A stretch of 54,364 bases of DNA from Mariniphaga sediminis (GCF_003573545.1 NZ_QWET01000028.1:1-54364), one strand, 5' to 3'. Shown: positions 33,813 to 44,403, counted from the first letter of the stretch. The notes: generated by a model not told the origin, from the letters alone. Translations and numbers: made by a program.

Positions 33813-35462
33813 TTATTCTGCGGTAACCAGCAGGTTGTTGTATTTTTTTTTGTTTTCGATCACTTCCAGGGCTTTCAAAATAGCTTCGTCATCCTGGTAA
33901 AAGACTTTGTAAAAATCGTTACGTGTATAAATGTCACGGGCAATGAGCGCTTTTATCTCCTTTTTCATGGTATCCAGAGTGAAATCCAGGCTCTCCTGTT
34001 CTTTTTCTATCCCTTTTTTCTCGCCTTCAACCACAATCTTTTCTACCATTTCTTCCGTTACTTCAAACTTCTCATTATATGCTTCAAACTCCGGGTATTG
34101 TTCTTTCAGGTCACTCCGATGATTGTCGACATAATTAATTACAAAATCGTATACAACATTATTTCTCCGCAGGCGATTGTAATACTTGTAGTGTCCTGAA
34201 GTATCCATCGGGACAAAAATATCTGGCATTACCCCGCCGCCGCCATAAACCACCCGGCCATTCATGAGGGTTTTATATTTTAGCGAATCAGCAAGAGCGA
34301 TACTGTCGGCGCTGAACAACTGACCTGAGTTTAACCTTTCCAGATAATCTCGCCGGTATTCTTCCACACCGTTTTCGTAAGGTTTCTGGATGCAGCGCCC
34401 GCTGGGCGTGTAATAATGTGCCGTAGTTAATCTTACCATGGATCCGTCGGTGAGGAAGTAGGGTTTCTGTACCAATCCTTTTCCGAAAGAACGCCTTCCA
34501 ATAATCAATCCACGGTCCCAGTCCTGTACAGCCCCGGAAACAATTTCACTGGCTGAGGCAGACGATTCGTCAACGAGAATAACCAGGTTGCCGTCTTCAA
34601 AAATCCCTTTCGATGTGGCCTTGTACTCTCTCTTAGGATCATTCAAACCATCTGTGTAAACAATCATTCTATTGTTTTCGAGGAATTGATCTGATATCTC
34701 AATGGCTGTTTTGAGGTAACCTCCGCCGTTTCCACGCAAATCGAGGATAAGGTTTTGGATGTTTTGTTTCTTTAAATCAACCATAGCCTCTGTAAACTCA
34801 TCGGTTGTAGTCGCCGAAAACTTATTGAGCCTGATGTAGCCGGTTGCTTCATCAAGCATAAAAGAAGCATCGAGACTGTAAATTGGTATTTTGTCACGAA
34901 CAATCGTAAAATCAAGCGCTTCATCAAAATTCTTGCGCAGCACTTTAATAACTACGGTAGTTCCTTTTTCCCCCCGAAGTAAATCGAAAACATCGCTGTT
35001 TTTGAGTCCGATGCCTGCAATGTTTTTTTCGTCCACTTCCACAATTCGGTCGCCCGCTTTGAGTCCTACTTTTTCTGAAGGGCCACCCGGAATTGTGGAC
35101 GTTACCATCAGCGTATCCTTGAAAATGTTGAAGGTGATTCCAACCCCCTCAAAATTTCCCTGGAGTGGCTCATTCATTTTTTCTACTTCTTCTTTTGAAA
35201 TATAAACGGAATGGGGATCCAACTCGCTGAGCAGGTTAATAATTGCTTTTTCAGTGAGGGCATCCACATCGGCCGAGTCAACATAATACCCGTCGACTAA
35301 ACGTAACAGCCGTCCAAATTTTAGTTGGTTTTTTTGTACAGCTTCCTGAGCGTTAACCGGCCCGGAAGATTGAAAAACCAATGCAACAGCCATAATTATT
35401 GTGAGCGTGTTGAGAAATTTGTTCCCGAAAAAATATTTCATTTTGAAGTTCATTTTTTTCAA
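33813..35462 (-). CDS. S41-family C-terminal processing peptidase
   Basis: 549 residues, exported: signal/anchor LNTLTIIMAVALVFQSSGPVNAQ. PDZ domain at about 95-175 (GVGITFNIFKDTLMVTSTIP, GPSEKVGLKAGDRIVEVD). Serine-lysine dyad of the CTP family: Ser in VDESSASASEIVSGAVQD and Lys in RRSFGKGLVQ (about 300-330). Long C-terminal helical extension (about 420-549). Tail-specific proteases trim or remove periplasmic substrates. Gene lies 18 nt after guaA and 3 nt before pnuC, so it is the second gene of that operon. Confidence 0.94.
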   Translation of the reverse strand: MKKMNFKMKYFFGNKFLNTLTIIMAVALVFQSSGPVNAQEAVQKNQLKFGRLLRLVDGYYVDSADVDALTEKAIINLLSELDPHSVYISKEEVEKMNEPLQGNFEGVGITFNIFKDTLMVTSTIPGGPSEKVGLKAGDRIVEVDEKNIAGIGLKNSDVFDLLRGEKGTTVVIKVLRKNFDEALDFTIVRDKIPIYSLDASFMLDEATGYIRLNKFSATTTDEFTEAMVDLKKQNIQNLILDLRGNGGGYLKTAIEISDQFLENNRMIVYTDGLNDPKREYKATSKGIFEDGNLVILVDESSASASEIVSGAVQDWDRGLIIGRRSFGKGLVQKPYFLTDGSMVRLTTAHYYTPSGRCIQKPYENGVEEYRRDYLERLNSGQLFSADSIALADSLKYKTLMNGRVVYGGGGVMPDIFVPMDTSGHYKYYNRLRRNNVVYDFVINYVDNHRSDLKEQYPEFEAYNEKFEVTEEMVEKIVVEGEKKGIEKEQESLDFTLDTMKKEIKALIARDIYTRNDFYKVFYQDDEAILKALEVIENKKKYNNLLVTAE

Positions 35463-35480
35463 ATTTAAAATGAGAAACGT

Positions 35481-37010
35481 TTATTCCCACTCGATTGTTG
35501 CAGGCGGCTTGGAACTAATATCATAAACCACCCGGTTAATGCCGGGCACTTTGTTAATAATTTCATTCGACATTTTTGCCAGAAAATCATAGGGGAGGTG
35601 CACCCAGTCGGCTGTCATCCCGTCGGTGGAAGCCACAGCCCGCAATGCTACTGTGCTTTCATAAGTGCGTTCGTCGCCCATTACACCTACAGACTGAATA
35701 GGTAGTAACATTACCCCGGCCTGCCATACTTTGTCATACAGCCCCCAGTTTCTCAATCCGTTAATGAAAATGGTGTCGGCTTCCTGCAGCATTAGTACTT
35801 TCTCGGGTGTTACTTCACCCAGAATACGGATTCCCAGTCCGGGCCCCGGGAAAGGATGGCGTCCCAGAAGTTCCTGTTTGATTTCCATGGTTTTTCCCAC
35901 CCGGCGTACTTCATCTTTAAACAAAAGGCGAAGCGGTTCTACCACTTTTAAATTCATTTTTTCAGGAAGACCACCCACATTGTGATGTGATTTGATGGTG
36001 GCCGAAGGGCCGTTAACCGACACAGATTCGATTACATCAGGGTAAATAGTTCCCTGCGCCAGCCATTTTACATTTTTTATTTTGTGCGCTTCCGCATCGA
36101 ATACTTCAATAAAATTCCGGCCGATGATTTTTCGTTTCTGTTCCGGATCGGTAATTCCTTTTAAGTCGTCCCAGAATTTTTGCCTGGCATCTACTCCAAT
36201 AACATTCAGCCCCATATCTTTATACGAATGAAGGACACTTTCAAATTCATTTTTACGGAGCAGTCCGTTATCTACAAAAATGCAGGTGAGGTTACTGCCA
36301 ATGGCCTGGTTTAGCAAAACACCGGTTACAGATGAGTCCACGCCACCTGATAAGCCGAGTACCACTTTATCATTTCCCAGTTTTTGTTTTAGCTCGTTCA
36401 CCGTAGTTTCCACAAAAGAAGCCGGTGTCCATGACTGTTCGCATCCGCAGATGTCCACCGTAAAATTTTTCAGGAGTTGCCGTCCTTCGGTTGTATGGTA
36501 AACTTCAGGGTGGAACTGGATGGCGTATGTTGGTTCATTGTCAATTTTATATGCTGCGAAATTGACATCTTCGGTAGAGGCAACTACTTTATAATTGGAA
36601 GGTAGCTTTACAATGGTGTCACCATGCGACATCCATACCTGGGTGTGCCGGGTCATGCTGTTAAACAGCTGACAGTCGTGGTCGATAAATCCTAATTTGG
36701 CCCTGCCATACTCCCTTGAGTCGGAAGGAGCTACCTCACCGCCAAAAAAGTGTGCCATATACTGGGCGCCATAACAAATTCCAAGCACCGGTAACTTTCC
36801 TTTTATGGATGAAAGATCGGGACGGGGAGCTTCCGGGTCGCGCACCGAAAACGGACTTCCCGAAAGGATAACGCCTTTTACCGATTCGTCAATCTCGGGA
36901 TAGTGGTTAAAAGGGTGAATTTCACAGTAAATGTTTAGCTCCCGGATTTTGCGGCCAATCAACTGCGTGTATTGCGATCCAAAATCGAGGATCAAAATTT
37001 TTTCCTGCAT
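35481..37010 (-). CDS. guaA: GMP synthase (glutamine-hydrolysing)
   Basis: 509 residues, XMP + Gln + ATP to GMP. Class I glutaminase domain with Cys in [18 protein letters not shown] (about 75-92) and the His-Glu in [13 protein letters not shown] pyrophosphatase P-loop [14 protein letters not shown] (about 217-230); C-terminal dimerisation domain with [15 protein letters not shown] and ending KPPATIEWE. First gene of a guaA-ctp-pnuC-kinase operon. Promoter -7 box at 37049-37056. Confidence 0.97.
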   Translation of the reverse strand: MQEKILILDFGSQYTQLIGRKIRELNIYCEIHPFNHYPEIDESVKGVILSGSPFSVRDPEAPRPDLSSIKGKLPVLGICYGAQYMAHFFGGEVAPSDSREYGRAKLGFIDHDCQLFNSMTRHTQVWMSHGDTIVKLPSNYKVVASTEDVNFAAYKIDNEPTYAIQFHPEVYHTTEGRQLLKNFTVDICGCEQSWTPASFVETTVNELKQKLGNDKVVLGLSGGVDSSVTGVLLNQAIGSNLTCIFVDNGLLRKNEFESVLHSYKDMGLNVIGVDARQKFWDDLKGITDPEQKRKIIGRNFIEVFDAEAHKIKNVKWLAQGTIYPDVIESVSVNGPSATIKSHHNVGGLPEKMNLKVVEPLRLLFKDEVRRVGKTMEIKQELLGRHPFPGPGLGIRILGEVTPEKVLMLQEADTIFINGLRNWGLYDKVWQAGVMLLPIQSVGVMGDERTYESTVALRAVASTDGMTADWVHLPYDFLAKMSNEIINKVPGINRVVYDISSKPPATIEWE

Positions 37011-37048
37011 GAATTTAATTTTAAGGTGAATGCCATTGTTTCAGGCCA

Positions 37049-37056
37049 CAAAAGTA
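37049..37056 (-). promoter_or_regulatory. -7 element of the guaA operon
   Basis: TACTTTTG on the minus strand matches TAnnTTTG; guaA's ATG is at 37010. Confidence 0.5.
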
Positions 37057-37153
37057 AAAATTACTAACCAAAATTACTCTTTTTGTTTTCCGAAAGAAAC
37101 CAAAATTATTTTCAATTTAAGACGTTTTAACCTAAGTGATGCCCGATTATTGT

Positions 37154-37161
37154 TATTTTTG
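37154..37161 (+). promoter_or_regulatory. -7 element of the LysM/PBP1 gene
   Basis: TATTTTTG, matching TAnnTTTG, 27 bases before the ATG at 37188. Confidence 0.5.
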
Positions 37162-37187
37162 AACGAATTTTATAAATTGTTTTTTGG

Positions 37188-39638
37188 ATGAGAATCGTAT
37201 ATTATTTCCTTGTTTTGCTGATAGTTGCCTCTTTGGCGAAAGAAGTTTCAGCCCAGCAGTTGAAGGAAAACGAAATAGTTGTTATTCAGGGTGAAAAGTA
37301 TGTGTTGCACCAGGTGCGTACAGGGGAGACTCTTTATTCAATCAGCCGGCAATTCAGGGTAGATAGTCAGTCGATTGTTGAGCACAATCCGCAAATCAAA
37401 AAAGGATTGAATATCGGCGATATTCTGAAAATTCCTTTTAGGGAAGAGGCTGAATGGCAGGATTTGCCAGCAAGTAAAAAGGGCGATCCCACTTATTTTG
37501 AATATTATACTATTTCATCGCGTAGGGAAACACCGTATTTTGTTGCCAGGGAGTTTGGCATTACGGTGGAAGAAATTTATGCGTACAATCCTGAAGTGAA
37601 ACGTTTCAGAAAAGGTACAAAGCTGAGAATTCCCCGGTGGGAACAGGTAAAGGATGAACCTGAAAAAGAAGTTGAGGTGGTTCAGCAGAGGGAAGAAGAA
37701 CAGGAGAGAGAATTGATGCGGTACGAGGTTCAGCCGGGTGAGACATTGTATTCGTTGTCAAAACGTTACAATATTTCTGAAAGCGAAATTTTATTTCTCA
37801 ATCCGGGTGCGCGCAAGCTCAAATCGGGCAGTGTTATTTATCTTCCCAAAACCGATAGCGGTTTAACATCCACCCAGTCTCCGGAAAAGCCTTTCCTGGT
37901 TGACCAGAACGTTCCTTTAGAGCGGGGTGCTTTTTTTGAACATACCATCGTTTCGGGCGAAACATTGTGGTCGCTCGCCCGGAAATATAATGTTTCAGAA
38001 GCAGAACTGAAACGTTTGAACCCAATGCTGGAAACATCATTCCCTGCAGGTGCCGCCATTCGGGTACCGGTGAAAGAGGACAATATAGGCGGAGCAGAGC
38101 CCGTAAACGAGGATGCTTTTTTGAAACATGAGGTGCGGCCCGGAGAAACCCTTTTCGGACTGGCAGCACGGTATAATATGGATATACCTGAAATTAGAAA
38201 ATTCAATCCGCAGCTTGAAAATCGTAACCTGGTGAGGGGTGAAACTATTTTAATTCCGCGAATGCCTGAAGAAGAAATTGTGCCGTTGACGGAAAATATG
38301 ACTGTCGATTCTGTTCCGGTTGAAGCACCCCGGTTTGAAGATGACTATTACAAAATTGAGGTGCCGGAAATAATCCCGGAGAATTGCCGGCCTTCCGGTA
38401 GCCGGTTTTTTTCTACTGCAGAATATAATGTTGCCTTATTTTTACCGCTGTTTGTTTATACCAATGATACGTTAAACAGCATTCCGGAGAAAATTTTGGC
38501 CGGAGATTCTCTTCTTTTAGCGGAAGAGGAGTTGGTAGAAGATACGCTGGTGGAAGTGGATGAGCCGAAAGAAATATTTCACGGTTTTTACAAGGAGAGT
38601 GAAAACTTTCTGGAGTTTTACGAAGGAGTATTGTTAGCGGTCGATTCTCTGCAGAGAGCAGGAATGCAGATTCGTCTCCATGTTTTTGATACCAGGCAGA
38701 ATTCAGATTCCATCCGGGAAGTTATTCATTCGCCACAGTTTTTGGAAACGGATTTAATTATAGGACCGGTTTATCCACAGGTTCAGGATGAAGTGGCGGA
38801 CATTGCCGCTAAAAACCGTATTCCTTTCATTTCACCTTTGTCGTCGCAGTCGCGAAAATTAGATCATAATCCGTACTATTTTCAGGTGAATCCTTCCCGT
38901 GAATTCCTTGCTGAGAAAACGGCGGAGCTGATAACCGATGAGTACTTTAACAGCAATTTTGTAGTAATAAAAACGTCGCATTCTGGCGGTTCAACCGAAG
39001 AAAAAGTGATTGATATTGTTCGAGAAAAAATGCTTGGGGCCGGTTATTTGGGACATCCTCAGGGAATGCGGTTTAATATTTATGACTTTGAAAAAGAAGG
39101 GCCTTTCGGACTTAGTCGTATTTTTTCGCACGAAAAAGAAAATGTGGTTTTTGTTGCTTCGATGAACGAAGGTGACCTGAGTGTGGTTTTATCGAATATT
39201 AACAATCTGGGGGAGGAATATGCCATTACTTTAATCGGGTCTAACCGCTATGAACAGTTTCACAGCATTACCGATGAGTTTTTTCATAACCTGAAGTTGC
39301 AGTACATTGCGCCCTACTGGGTGGATTATTCGCACCCGGAAACCATTCACTTTTTGAAAAAGTTCAGGGAACATTTTCATATTGAACCCGGCAACTTTGG
39401 AATGCAGGGATACGATGTGGCTTTCTTTTTCCTGAATGCATTAAAGAATTACGGGAAAGATTTTGAAGAATGCCTTATGTACCAGCAGGTTCATCTTTCG
39501 CAAGGAAATTACCGTTTCGAGAAAGTTTCCCGCTTTGGGGGGTACATGAACCAGGGAGTCTCGGTGATTAGCTATGAGCGCGATTTCGATGTGGTGCGCA
39601 AACGGGTAATAGGACCTTACCGGTTTGCGCAGAGATAA
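37188..39638 (+). CDS. Five-LysM protein fused to a PBP1/LpoA-like domain
   Basis: 816 residues. Signal peptide at 1-23 (FLVLLIVASLAKEVSAQ). Five LysM modules, each with an H-x-V-x-x-G-E-T-L-Y/W/F start: about 38-82 (VRTGETLYSISRQF), 97-145 (divergent), 178-222 (VQPGETLYSLSKRY), 248-292 (VSGETLWSLARKYNVSEAEL) and 304-351 (VRPGETLFGLAARYNMDIPE). From about residue 405 a type I periplasmic-binding-protein fold follows (YNVALFLPLF, then ETDLIIGPVYPQVQDEVADI, RIPFISPLSSQSR, ITLIGSNRYEQF). The layout recalls peptidoglycan-binding, LpoA-like activators of cell-wall synthesis; the ligand of the PBP1 domain is unknown. Divergent from guaA. Confidence 0.9.
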   Translation: MRIVYYFLVLLIVASLAKEVSAQQLKENEIVVIQGEKYVLHQVRTGETLYSISRQFRVDSQSIVEHNPQIKKGLNIGDILKIPFREEAEWQDLPASKKGDPTYFEYYTISSRRETPYFVAREFGITVEEIYAYNPEVKRFRKGTKLRIPRWEQVKDEPEKEVEVVQQREEEQERELMRYEVQPGETLYSLSKRYNISESEILFLNPGARKLKSGSVIYLPKTDSGLTSTQSPEKPFLVDQNVPLERGAFFEHTIVSGETLWSLARKYNVSEAELKRLNPMLETSFPAGAAIRVPVKEDNIGGAEPVNEDAFLKHEVRPGETLFGLAARYNMDIPEIRKFNPQLENRNLVRGETILIPRMPEEEIVPLTENMTVDSVPVEAPRFEDDYYKIEVPEIIPENCRPSGSRFFSTAEYNVALFLPLFVYTNDTLNSIPEKILAGDSLLLAEEELVEDTLVEVDEPKEIFHGFYKESENFLEFYEGVLLAVDSLQRAGMQIRLHVFDTRQNSDSIREVIHSPQFLETDLIIGPVYPQVQDEVADIAAKNRIPFISPLSSQSRKLDHNPYYFQVNPSREFLAEKTAELITDEYFNSNFVVIKTSHSGGSTEEKVIDIVREKMLGAGYLGHPQGMRFNIYDFEKEGPFGLSRIFSHEKENVVFVASMNEGDLSVVLSNINNLGEEYAITLIGSNRYEQFHSITDEFFHNLKLQYIAPYWVDYSHPETIHFLKKFREHFHIEPGNFGMQGYDVAFFFLNALKNYGKDFEECLMYQQVHLSQGNYRFEKVSRFGGYMNQGVSVISYERDFDVVRKRVIGPYRFAQR

Positions 39639-39646
39639 AGGTTTGC

Positions 39647-40870
39647 TTAAACGCCCATCTCATCAAATGTTTTTTTGATTATTCCGATAGCTTCCATGAG
39701 TTGTTGTTCGTGAATTACCAGCGGCGGTGTAAACCGGATGATATGTTCGTGGGTTGGTTTGGCAATTAGCCCTTTCTCTTTCATGGCAAGACAAACGTCC
39801 CAGGCTGTTTTTCCTTCGGTGGGTTTGATGGCAACTGCATTCAGCAACCCTTTCCCCCGAACTGTTTCAATCATTTTCGACGGGATGCTTTTCATCTCTT
39901 CCCGGAAAATTTCTCCCAACCGCATGGCATTTTCCGCCAGTTTTTCCTCACGTATTACTTCCAATGCGGCTATTGCTACTTTTGCCGCAATGGGATTTCC
40001 ACCGTAAGTACTTCCGTGCTCGCCGGGTTTAATGGTCAGCATAATTTCATCGTCGGCCAGTACGCATGAAACAGGGTACAAGCCTCCTGAAAGCGCTTTG
40101 CCCAGCACTAAAATATCGGGACGGACGCCTTCGTGGTCGCAGGCCAGCATTTTTCCTGTACGTGCCAGGCCGGTTTGCACCTCGTCGGCCACAAAAAGGA
40201 CATTGTATTTTTTACAAAGGGCAGCTGCTTTTTTCAGGTAGCCGTCTTCGGGAACATAAACACCTGCTTCTGCCTGGATGGGCTCAACCAGAAATCCGGC
40301 TACATTCGGGTCTTTTAGCTCTTCTTCCAGCCTTTCCGTATCGTTGTATGGAATGTTCACAAAACCCGGTGTGTAGGGCCCGTAATGCGTATAAGCATCC
40401 GGATCGGATGACATGGAAACGATGGTGATGGTCCGGCCGTGAAAATTGCCGTTACACACCACAATTTTTGCTTTGTTTTTTGGAATGCCTTTTACTTTGT
40501 AACCCCACTTGCGTATCAGTTTCAGCGCTGTTTCGTCAGCCTCGGCCCCTGAATTCATGGGGAGCATTTTGTCGTACCCAAATAACCGGGACATATATTC
40601 TTCCCATTCGCCCAGAATATTATTGTAATAAGCCCTGGAGGTAAGCGCCAGCGTTCCGGCCTGTTCCGTTAATGCTTTCACAATTTTCGGATGACAGTGC
40701 CCTTGGTTTACAGCAGAATAAGCAGCCAGAAAATCGAAATAACGTTTTCCTTCCACATCCCACACATAAACACCTTCCCCTTTTTCTAAAACCACAGGGA
40801 GCGGATGGTAGTTGTGGGCACCGAACTTATCTTCTCTCTCTATATAATCTTTGGTCGAAAGTTGAAACAT
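39647..40870 (-). CDS. rocD: Ornithine aminotransferase
   Basis: 407 residues, PLP-dependent: ornithine + 2-oxoglutarate to glutamate semialdehyde + glutamate. Family markers: [20 protein letters not shown] (about 40-60), [20 protein letters not shown] (about 103-122), [30 protein letters not shown] (Asp), and [17 protein letters not shown] with the PLP Lys. Ornithine aminotransferase is favoured over acetylornithine aminotransferase by the HPKI and SAVNQGH context. It shares a strand with, and lies 116 nt downstream of, the BatA-domain gene. Confidence 0.93.
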   Translation of the reverse strand: MFQLSTKDYIEREDKFGAHNYHPLPVVLEKGEGVYVWDVEGKRYFDFLAAYSAVNQGHCHPKIVKALTEQAGTLALTSRAYYNNILGEWEEYMSRLFGYDKMLPMNSGAEADETALKLIRKWGYKVKGIPKNKAKIVVCNGNFHGRTITIVSMSSDPDAYTHYGPYTPGFVNIPYNDTERLEEELKDPNVAGFLVEPIQAEAGVYVPEDGYLKKAAALCKKYNVLFVADEVQTGLARTGKMLACDHEGVRPDILVLGKALSGGLYPVSCVLADDEIMLTIKPGEHGSTYGGNPIAAKVAIAALEVIREEKLAENAMRLGEIFREEMKSIPSKMIETVRGKGLLNAVAIKPTEGKTAWDVCLAMKEKGLIAKPTHEHIIRFTPPLVIHEQQLMEAIGIIKKTFDEMGV

Positions 40871-40986
40871 GGTTCAAATTTTTAAATTAGAATGCAGAAA
40901 TACAATTTTCGGAGAATATTTCAAAGGAGATTTGTCGGATTAGGGGAAAATTCGACGTTGTTTTTTAACATGTTTTTTTGTGTGCT

Positions 40987-43050
40987 TTATTGTTTCCAGA
41001 AACGTGCAATTAAAACTTCGGCTAAAATGAAAAATAAAGCCAGCAGAATACACCATTTCCACAATTGCTTTCCCTTTTGTATTTCCTGTAAAACATCGGA
41101 AAAATTTGCTGAAATATTATCGATTACGGCCACCTTCCCTGGAACCTCTGAACTAAAACGTTCCCGGAGTTCCTCCGGACTGAAATACCGCAGGTCAGAC
41201 TCGTTGCGGTTATAATTAAAGGAAAGCGGAACCAGTGTTTCGTTGCCGTTTTTCACCAGGTAGTGCCCTGCCTTCTCAACGGAGCTGTTGAAATCGATGC
41301 GTGTGCCTTGCCCGGAAATGTTTACCCCGGGAATGAACCGATCTCCTGTTTCGCGATTTTCAATTTCCAGGGAAGATTTCAGATCGGCATTTATGCTGTG
41401 GGGCAACAAAAATGTTTGTTCCCTCCCGATAATATGAGAAGTTTGCTGGTCGGGCAAACTATTTAGTACAATATTGTATAGGGACGGAACAAAGAGAATA
41501 TCCCGGGCAAACGTTTCGTTTTTTTGATTCAGCGGGAAGGAAAACACCCACACTTTTCCCTTTCCATAGGGTAAGAATGATAGTGCCTTGTCGCTGTTTT
41601 GAAACCAGAGCAGGTTGGTTTCACTGGTGCGCACATTTTCAGCAAACGTTAAGTGCCTTTCAATTTTGGGCTGCAGGGCATTCTCCTTTCTTTGGCGGAA
41701 TACGTTTCGGAAAAAGCGGTTGTCGAAGTCAATTCCCGAGATTTCCTGGCTGGTGGTATCTAATCCTGACACAGAACCAGCGCCAAATTTCGACAGAAAC
41801 TGGTTGTGAATTTCTGGTTGTGGAATCATTTGTGGAAACAGGACCACAGAACTTCCGTTGTTCACAGCCGATTCAAGTTCGTTTAAAAATCCGGTGGAGT
41901 AATTTTCAGAATTGATAAGAAAAATGGTATTGCTTTCGGCCAATTTGCTGATTTGCAGGCTGCGGATGTCCATTGTTTCCAGTTCCACATAATCGTCATT
42001 TTCAAATAATGCCGTAATATAATCCAGGCCTTCCTGCGAGCCGGGAGTGTTATTGTAAACCGCCAGCGCTTTTAGTTTGGGCTCCACAAAATAGCTGAGG
42101 TACCACGAGTTGTCGTGGATAAACGGGTAATCCGTTATTTCCACTTTGCCCAGTTGTATTCCGGCAGAAACATTGGTGTATCTGAGACTGGCGGTAATTT
42201 CATTCCGGGCATTTACCGAAAAATTGGTCATGGATTTCAGCGAATCGTTCAGGAAAAGCCTTAATGGCAGATTCTGGTAATCTTCATCAGAACTGTTTTT
42301 TATTTTGACAAAAATGGTTTCTTCCTGATTTAACCCGTGAGCCGGCACTTCTACCCAACAGGAATCGATATAAAGATTGTTTACCTGATTGGGAACCAAT
42401 GGCATAAAATAGCTGAAAAAGGGTTGGTCTGAAAAGTTTTCCGGATCTGTAATATTACGCTGAAAGTCGGAAATACAGTAAAGTGTTCCCCGTGCATCGT
42501 TCCCTTCCTGCTGGTTCTGCCTGTTGAACCGGTTGTGGATAATAGAAAGAGGAACTACAGCGGGCGAAGGTTTTATATCTGCCACCTGCCGTATAAACTG
42601 CTCCTTATTGAAGAGGTGCCGGTGTTGCGGCGCCAGGTCGTTTGTCATTAACCGAAAGCGCGTTCCGGCCGGGTAAGATTGCCCGATTTCTGCCGCTTTG
42701 TTTCTTGCCAGCTCCAGAAGTTGCCCCTGCTCCGAAAGAGCATTCATGCTGAAAGAATTGTCGATATAAACCCCTACAATATCGCCTGCCCCCGCAGTTG
42801 CTTCATTTTCGGTGGGGATATAGGGTTGCGAGAAAGCCAACACAAGGAACAGGATAGTGAAAATTCTTGCTGCGAGCATCAGTAATTGCTTGAGCTGCGA
42901 CTTTTTTTTCGATTCCTTTTTAATATCTTTTAAAAAACCGACATGGCTGAAATAGACCGTTTTGTATCGCCTGAAACTGAACAAGTGGATGATGATGGGA
43001 ATGGCAATCGTAAAAAGTGCAAACAGAAATGTCGGATATAAAAATTTCAT
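40987..43050 (-). CDS. BatA-type membrane protein with VWA-like domain
   Basis: 687 residues. Starts with the two-TM BatA domain: MKFLYPTFLFALFTIAIPII (about 1-22) and LLMLAARIFTILFLVLAFSQ (about 56-75), enclosing the motif FSFRRYKTVYFSHVGFLKDI. A von Willebrand A-like fold follows (VGVYIDNSFSMNA near residue 92, with the Asp-x-Ser-x-Ser part of a MIDAS motif), then a large periplasmic beta-rich region and a C-terminal TM helix (WCILLALFFILAEVLIARF). Bacteroidota BatA-domain proteins are of poorly known function, possibly linked to aerotolerance or envelope assembly. Probably monocistronic. Confidence 0.85.
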   Translation of the reverse strand: MKFLYPTFLFALFTIAIPIIIHLFSFRRYKTVYFSHVGFLKDIKKESKKKSQLKQLLMLAARIFTILFLVLAFSQPYIPTENEATAGAGDIVGVYIDNSFSMNALSEQGQLLELARNKAAEIGQSYPAGTRFRLMTNDLAPQHRHLFNKEQFIRQVADIKPSPAVVPLSIIHNRFNRQNQQEGNDARGTLYCISDFQRNITDPENFSDQPFFSYFMPLVPNQVNNLYIDSCWVEVPAHGLNQEETIFVKIKNSSDEDYQNLPLRLFLNDSLKSMTNFSVNARNEITASLRYTNVSAGIQLGKVEITDYPFIHDNSWYLSYFVEPKLKALAVYNNTPGSQEGLDYITALFENDDYVELETMDIRSLQISKLAESNTIFLINSENYSTGFLNELESAVNNGSSVVLFPQMIPQPEIHNQFLSKFGAGSVSGLDTTSQEISGIDFDNRFFRNVFRQRKENALQPKIERHLTFAENVRTSETNLLWFQNSDKALSFLPYGKGKVWVFSFPLNQKNETFARDILFVPSLYNIVLNSLPDQQTSHIIGREQTFLLPHSINADLKSSLEIENRETGDRFIPGVNISGQGTRIDFNSSVEKAGHYLVKNGNETLVPLSFNYNRNESDLRYFSPEELRERFSSEVPGKVAVIDNISANFSDVLQEIQKGKQLWKWCILLALFFILAEVLIARFWKQ

Positions 43051-43171
43051 ACTCAGGCGTACATTTATTTGTGCACTACAAAAATGGAATATTTAAATGA
43101 AATGCAGGCAAAATGGGAGATAACTTTTTGTTTTTCGGAGGAAAGAAACGAAAGATAAAAAGGCGCATAAA

Positions 43172-43849
43172 TTATCCGTTGAGGCTGTACAATACCGAAA
43201 AGAAATGTGCAATACTACCTGCCAGTACAAACAGGTGCCAGATTCCATGACCGTATTTCAGGTTTCGCCAGGCATAAAAAATAACCCCCAGGGAATAGCA
43301 GCCGCCGCCTATAAAAAGAAAGGCGACACTTGAAGCCGGCAGGTTTTTTATTATGGGAACGATGGCAATCAGGAATAGCCAGCCCATGGCAAGGTAAATG
43401 CCAACCATCCGTTTTCTGAAACGGGTCAGGTAAATGGAACGGATGACAATTCCGGTAATTGCCAAACCCCAGATAATGCCGAAAAGTGTCCAGCCCAGCG
43501 GCCCGCGAATGGTCGTTAAAACAAAGGGGGTGTAAGTACCTGCAATCAGTAAAAAAATAGCTGCATGATCGAAACGGGCAAACAGGTTTTTGATTTTGGT
43601 TTTAGTCATACTGTGGTAAAGGGTAGAGAAAAGGTAAAGTAAAAACATCGAAGCGCCAAAAATGCTGAAGCTTACCACATGCCAGGCATTTCCTTTCAGC
43701 GATGCAAAAACGGCAAGGATAGCCAGTCCGGCTACACTCAATAACGCACCAATTCCGTGGGTAATGCTGTTGAAAATTTCTTCTCCGAGACTAAGCGTGC
43801 GATATCCGGCTTGTTTGTTGTTTCCGGCAACCATTTTATTTTTATCCAT
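43172..43849 (-). CDS. Hemolysin III family (PAQR) membrane protein
   Basis: 225 residues from the ATG at 43849 (43861 is an alternative). Seven transmembrane helices; PAQR motifs: SLGEEIFNSITHGIGALLS (about 20-38), FSTLYHSMTKTK, ARFDHAAIFLLIAGTYTPF (about 90-108), and the closing GHGIWHLFVLAGSIAHFF. His residues in the first, second and last motifs are the family's metal ligands. TrhA-type; biochemical activity uncertain. Confidence 0.92.
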   Translation of the reverse strand: MDKNKMVAGNNKQAGYRTLSLGEEIFNSITHGIGALLSVAGLAILAVFASLKGNAWHVVSFSIFGASMFLLYLFSTLYHSMTKTKIKNLFARFDHAAIFLLIAGTYTPFVLTTIRGPLGWTLFGIIWGLAITGIVIRSIYLTRFRKRMVGIYLAMGWLFLIAIVPIIKNLPASSVAFLFIGGGCYSLGVIFYAWRNLKYGHGIWHLFVLAGSIAHFFSVLYSLNG

Positions 43850-43960
43850 ACTGAAATTCAAGCAGATTTAAATTAAGTTTGAAATAATAAAAAAAATGTG
43901 GTTCCGGCAAAAATCCGGCTTTTTATTGTACTTTCAACCGTTAAATTTAAAAGGATTTTG

Positions 43961-44332
43961 ATGGAGTTGCCGCAAATCAGGAACAACAATGTGGAAAGTT
44001 TTTTAGACCGTGCGGAAATTGTTAAGGAAACCGCCGGACAAATTCAGAAAGACTTTGGTATGTTCGGCGTGGAAATCACCTTTTCCGGAGAAGTTGAAAA
44101 TGCATATGACGAACTGCACCGGCAACTTACCATACAAATTTCAGAACTCGTTCAGCGCAATTACGATAAATTGTTGTCGGTTCTTTACCATGTGGATATT
44201 ACCGACCATGAAATTACACAGGCCGAACAGGACCTGCCTCATTACAGCCATGTGGAAATTATTGCCCACCAGGTAATTGCCCGTGAGTTAAAAAAGGTGT
44301 TGTGGCGCCATTACTTTAAATCGAAAAAGTGA
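43961..44332 (+). CDS. Small conserved protein of unknown function
   Basis: 123 residues from the ATG at 43961; an upstream in-frame ATG at 43898 is less likely because it encodes a Lys-rich, weakly conserved stretch. No signal peptide or TM. Predicted mostly helical: EIVKETAGQIQKDFGMFGVE, then DELHRQLTIQISELVQRNYD, and YSHVEIIAHQVIARELKKVL. The segment HVEIIAHQVIARELKK is probably a conserved core. I do not recognise the family. It is single-gene and convergent with the pterin dehydratase. Confidence 0.7.
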   Translation: MELPQIRNNNVESFLDRAEIVKETAGQIQKDFGMFGVEITFSGEVENAYDELHRQLTIQISELVQRNYDKLLSVLYHVDITDHEITQAEQDLPHYSHVEIIAHQVIARELKKVLWRHYFKSKK

Positions 44333-44403
44333 TTTTTGACATTTCCGGAGAGTTTGTACCCTTTTCAGCAGTAGTTAACTGACCAAATCCGTTCCAACCA
44401 TTT

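Noticed and set aside
33810-37187. Thiamine riboswitch or guanine riboswitch before pnuC or guaA
   Set aside because: pnuC has no leader (3-base gap after ctp), and the guaA leader is AT-rich with no matching core.
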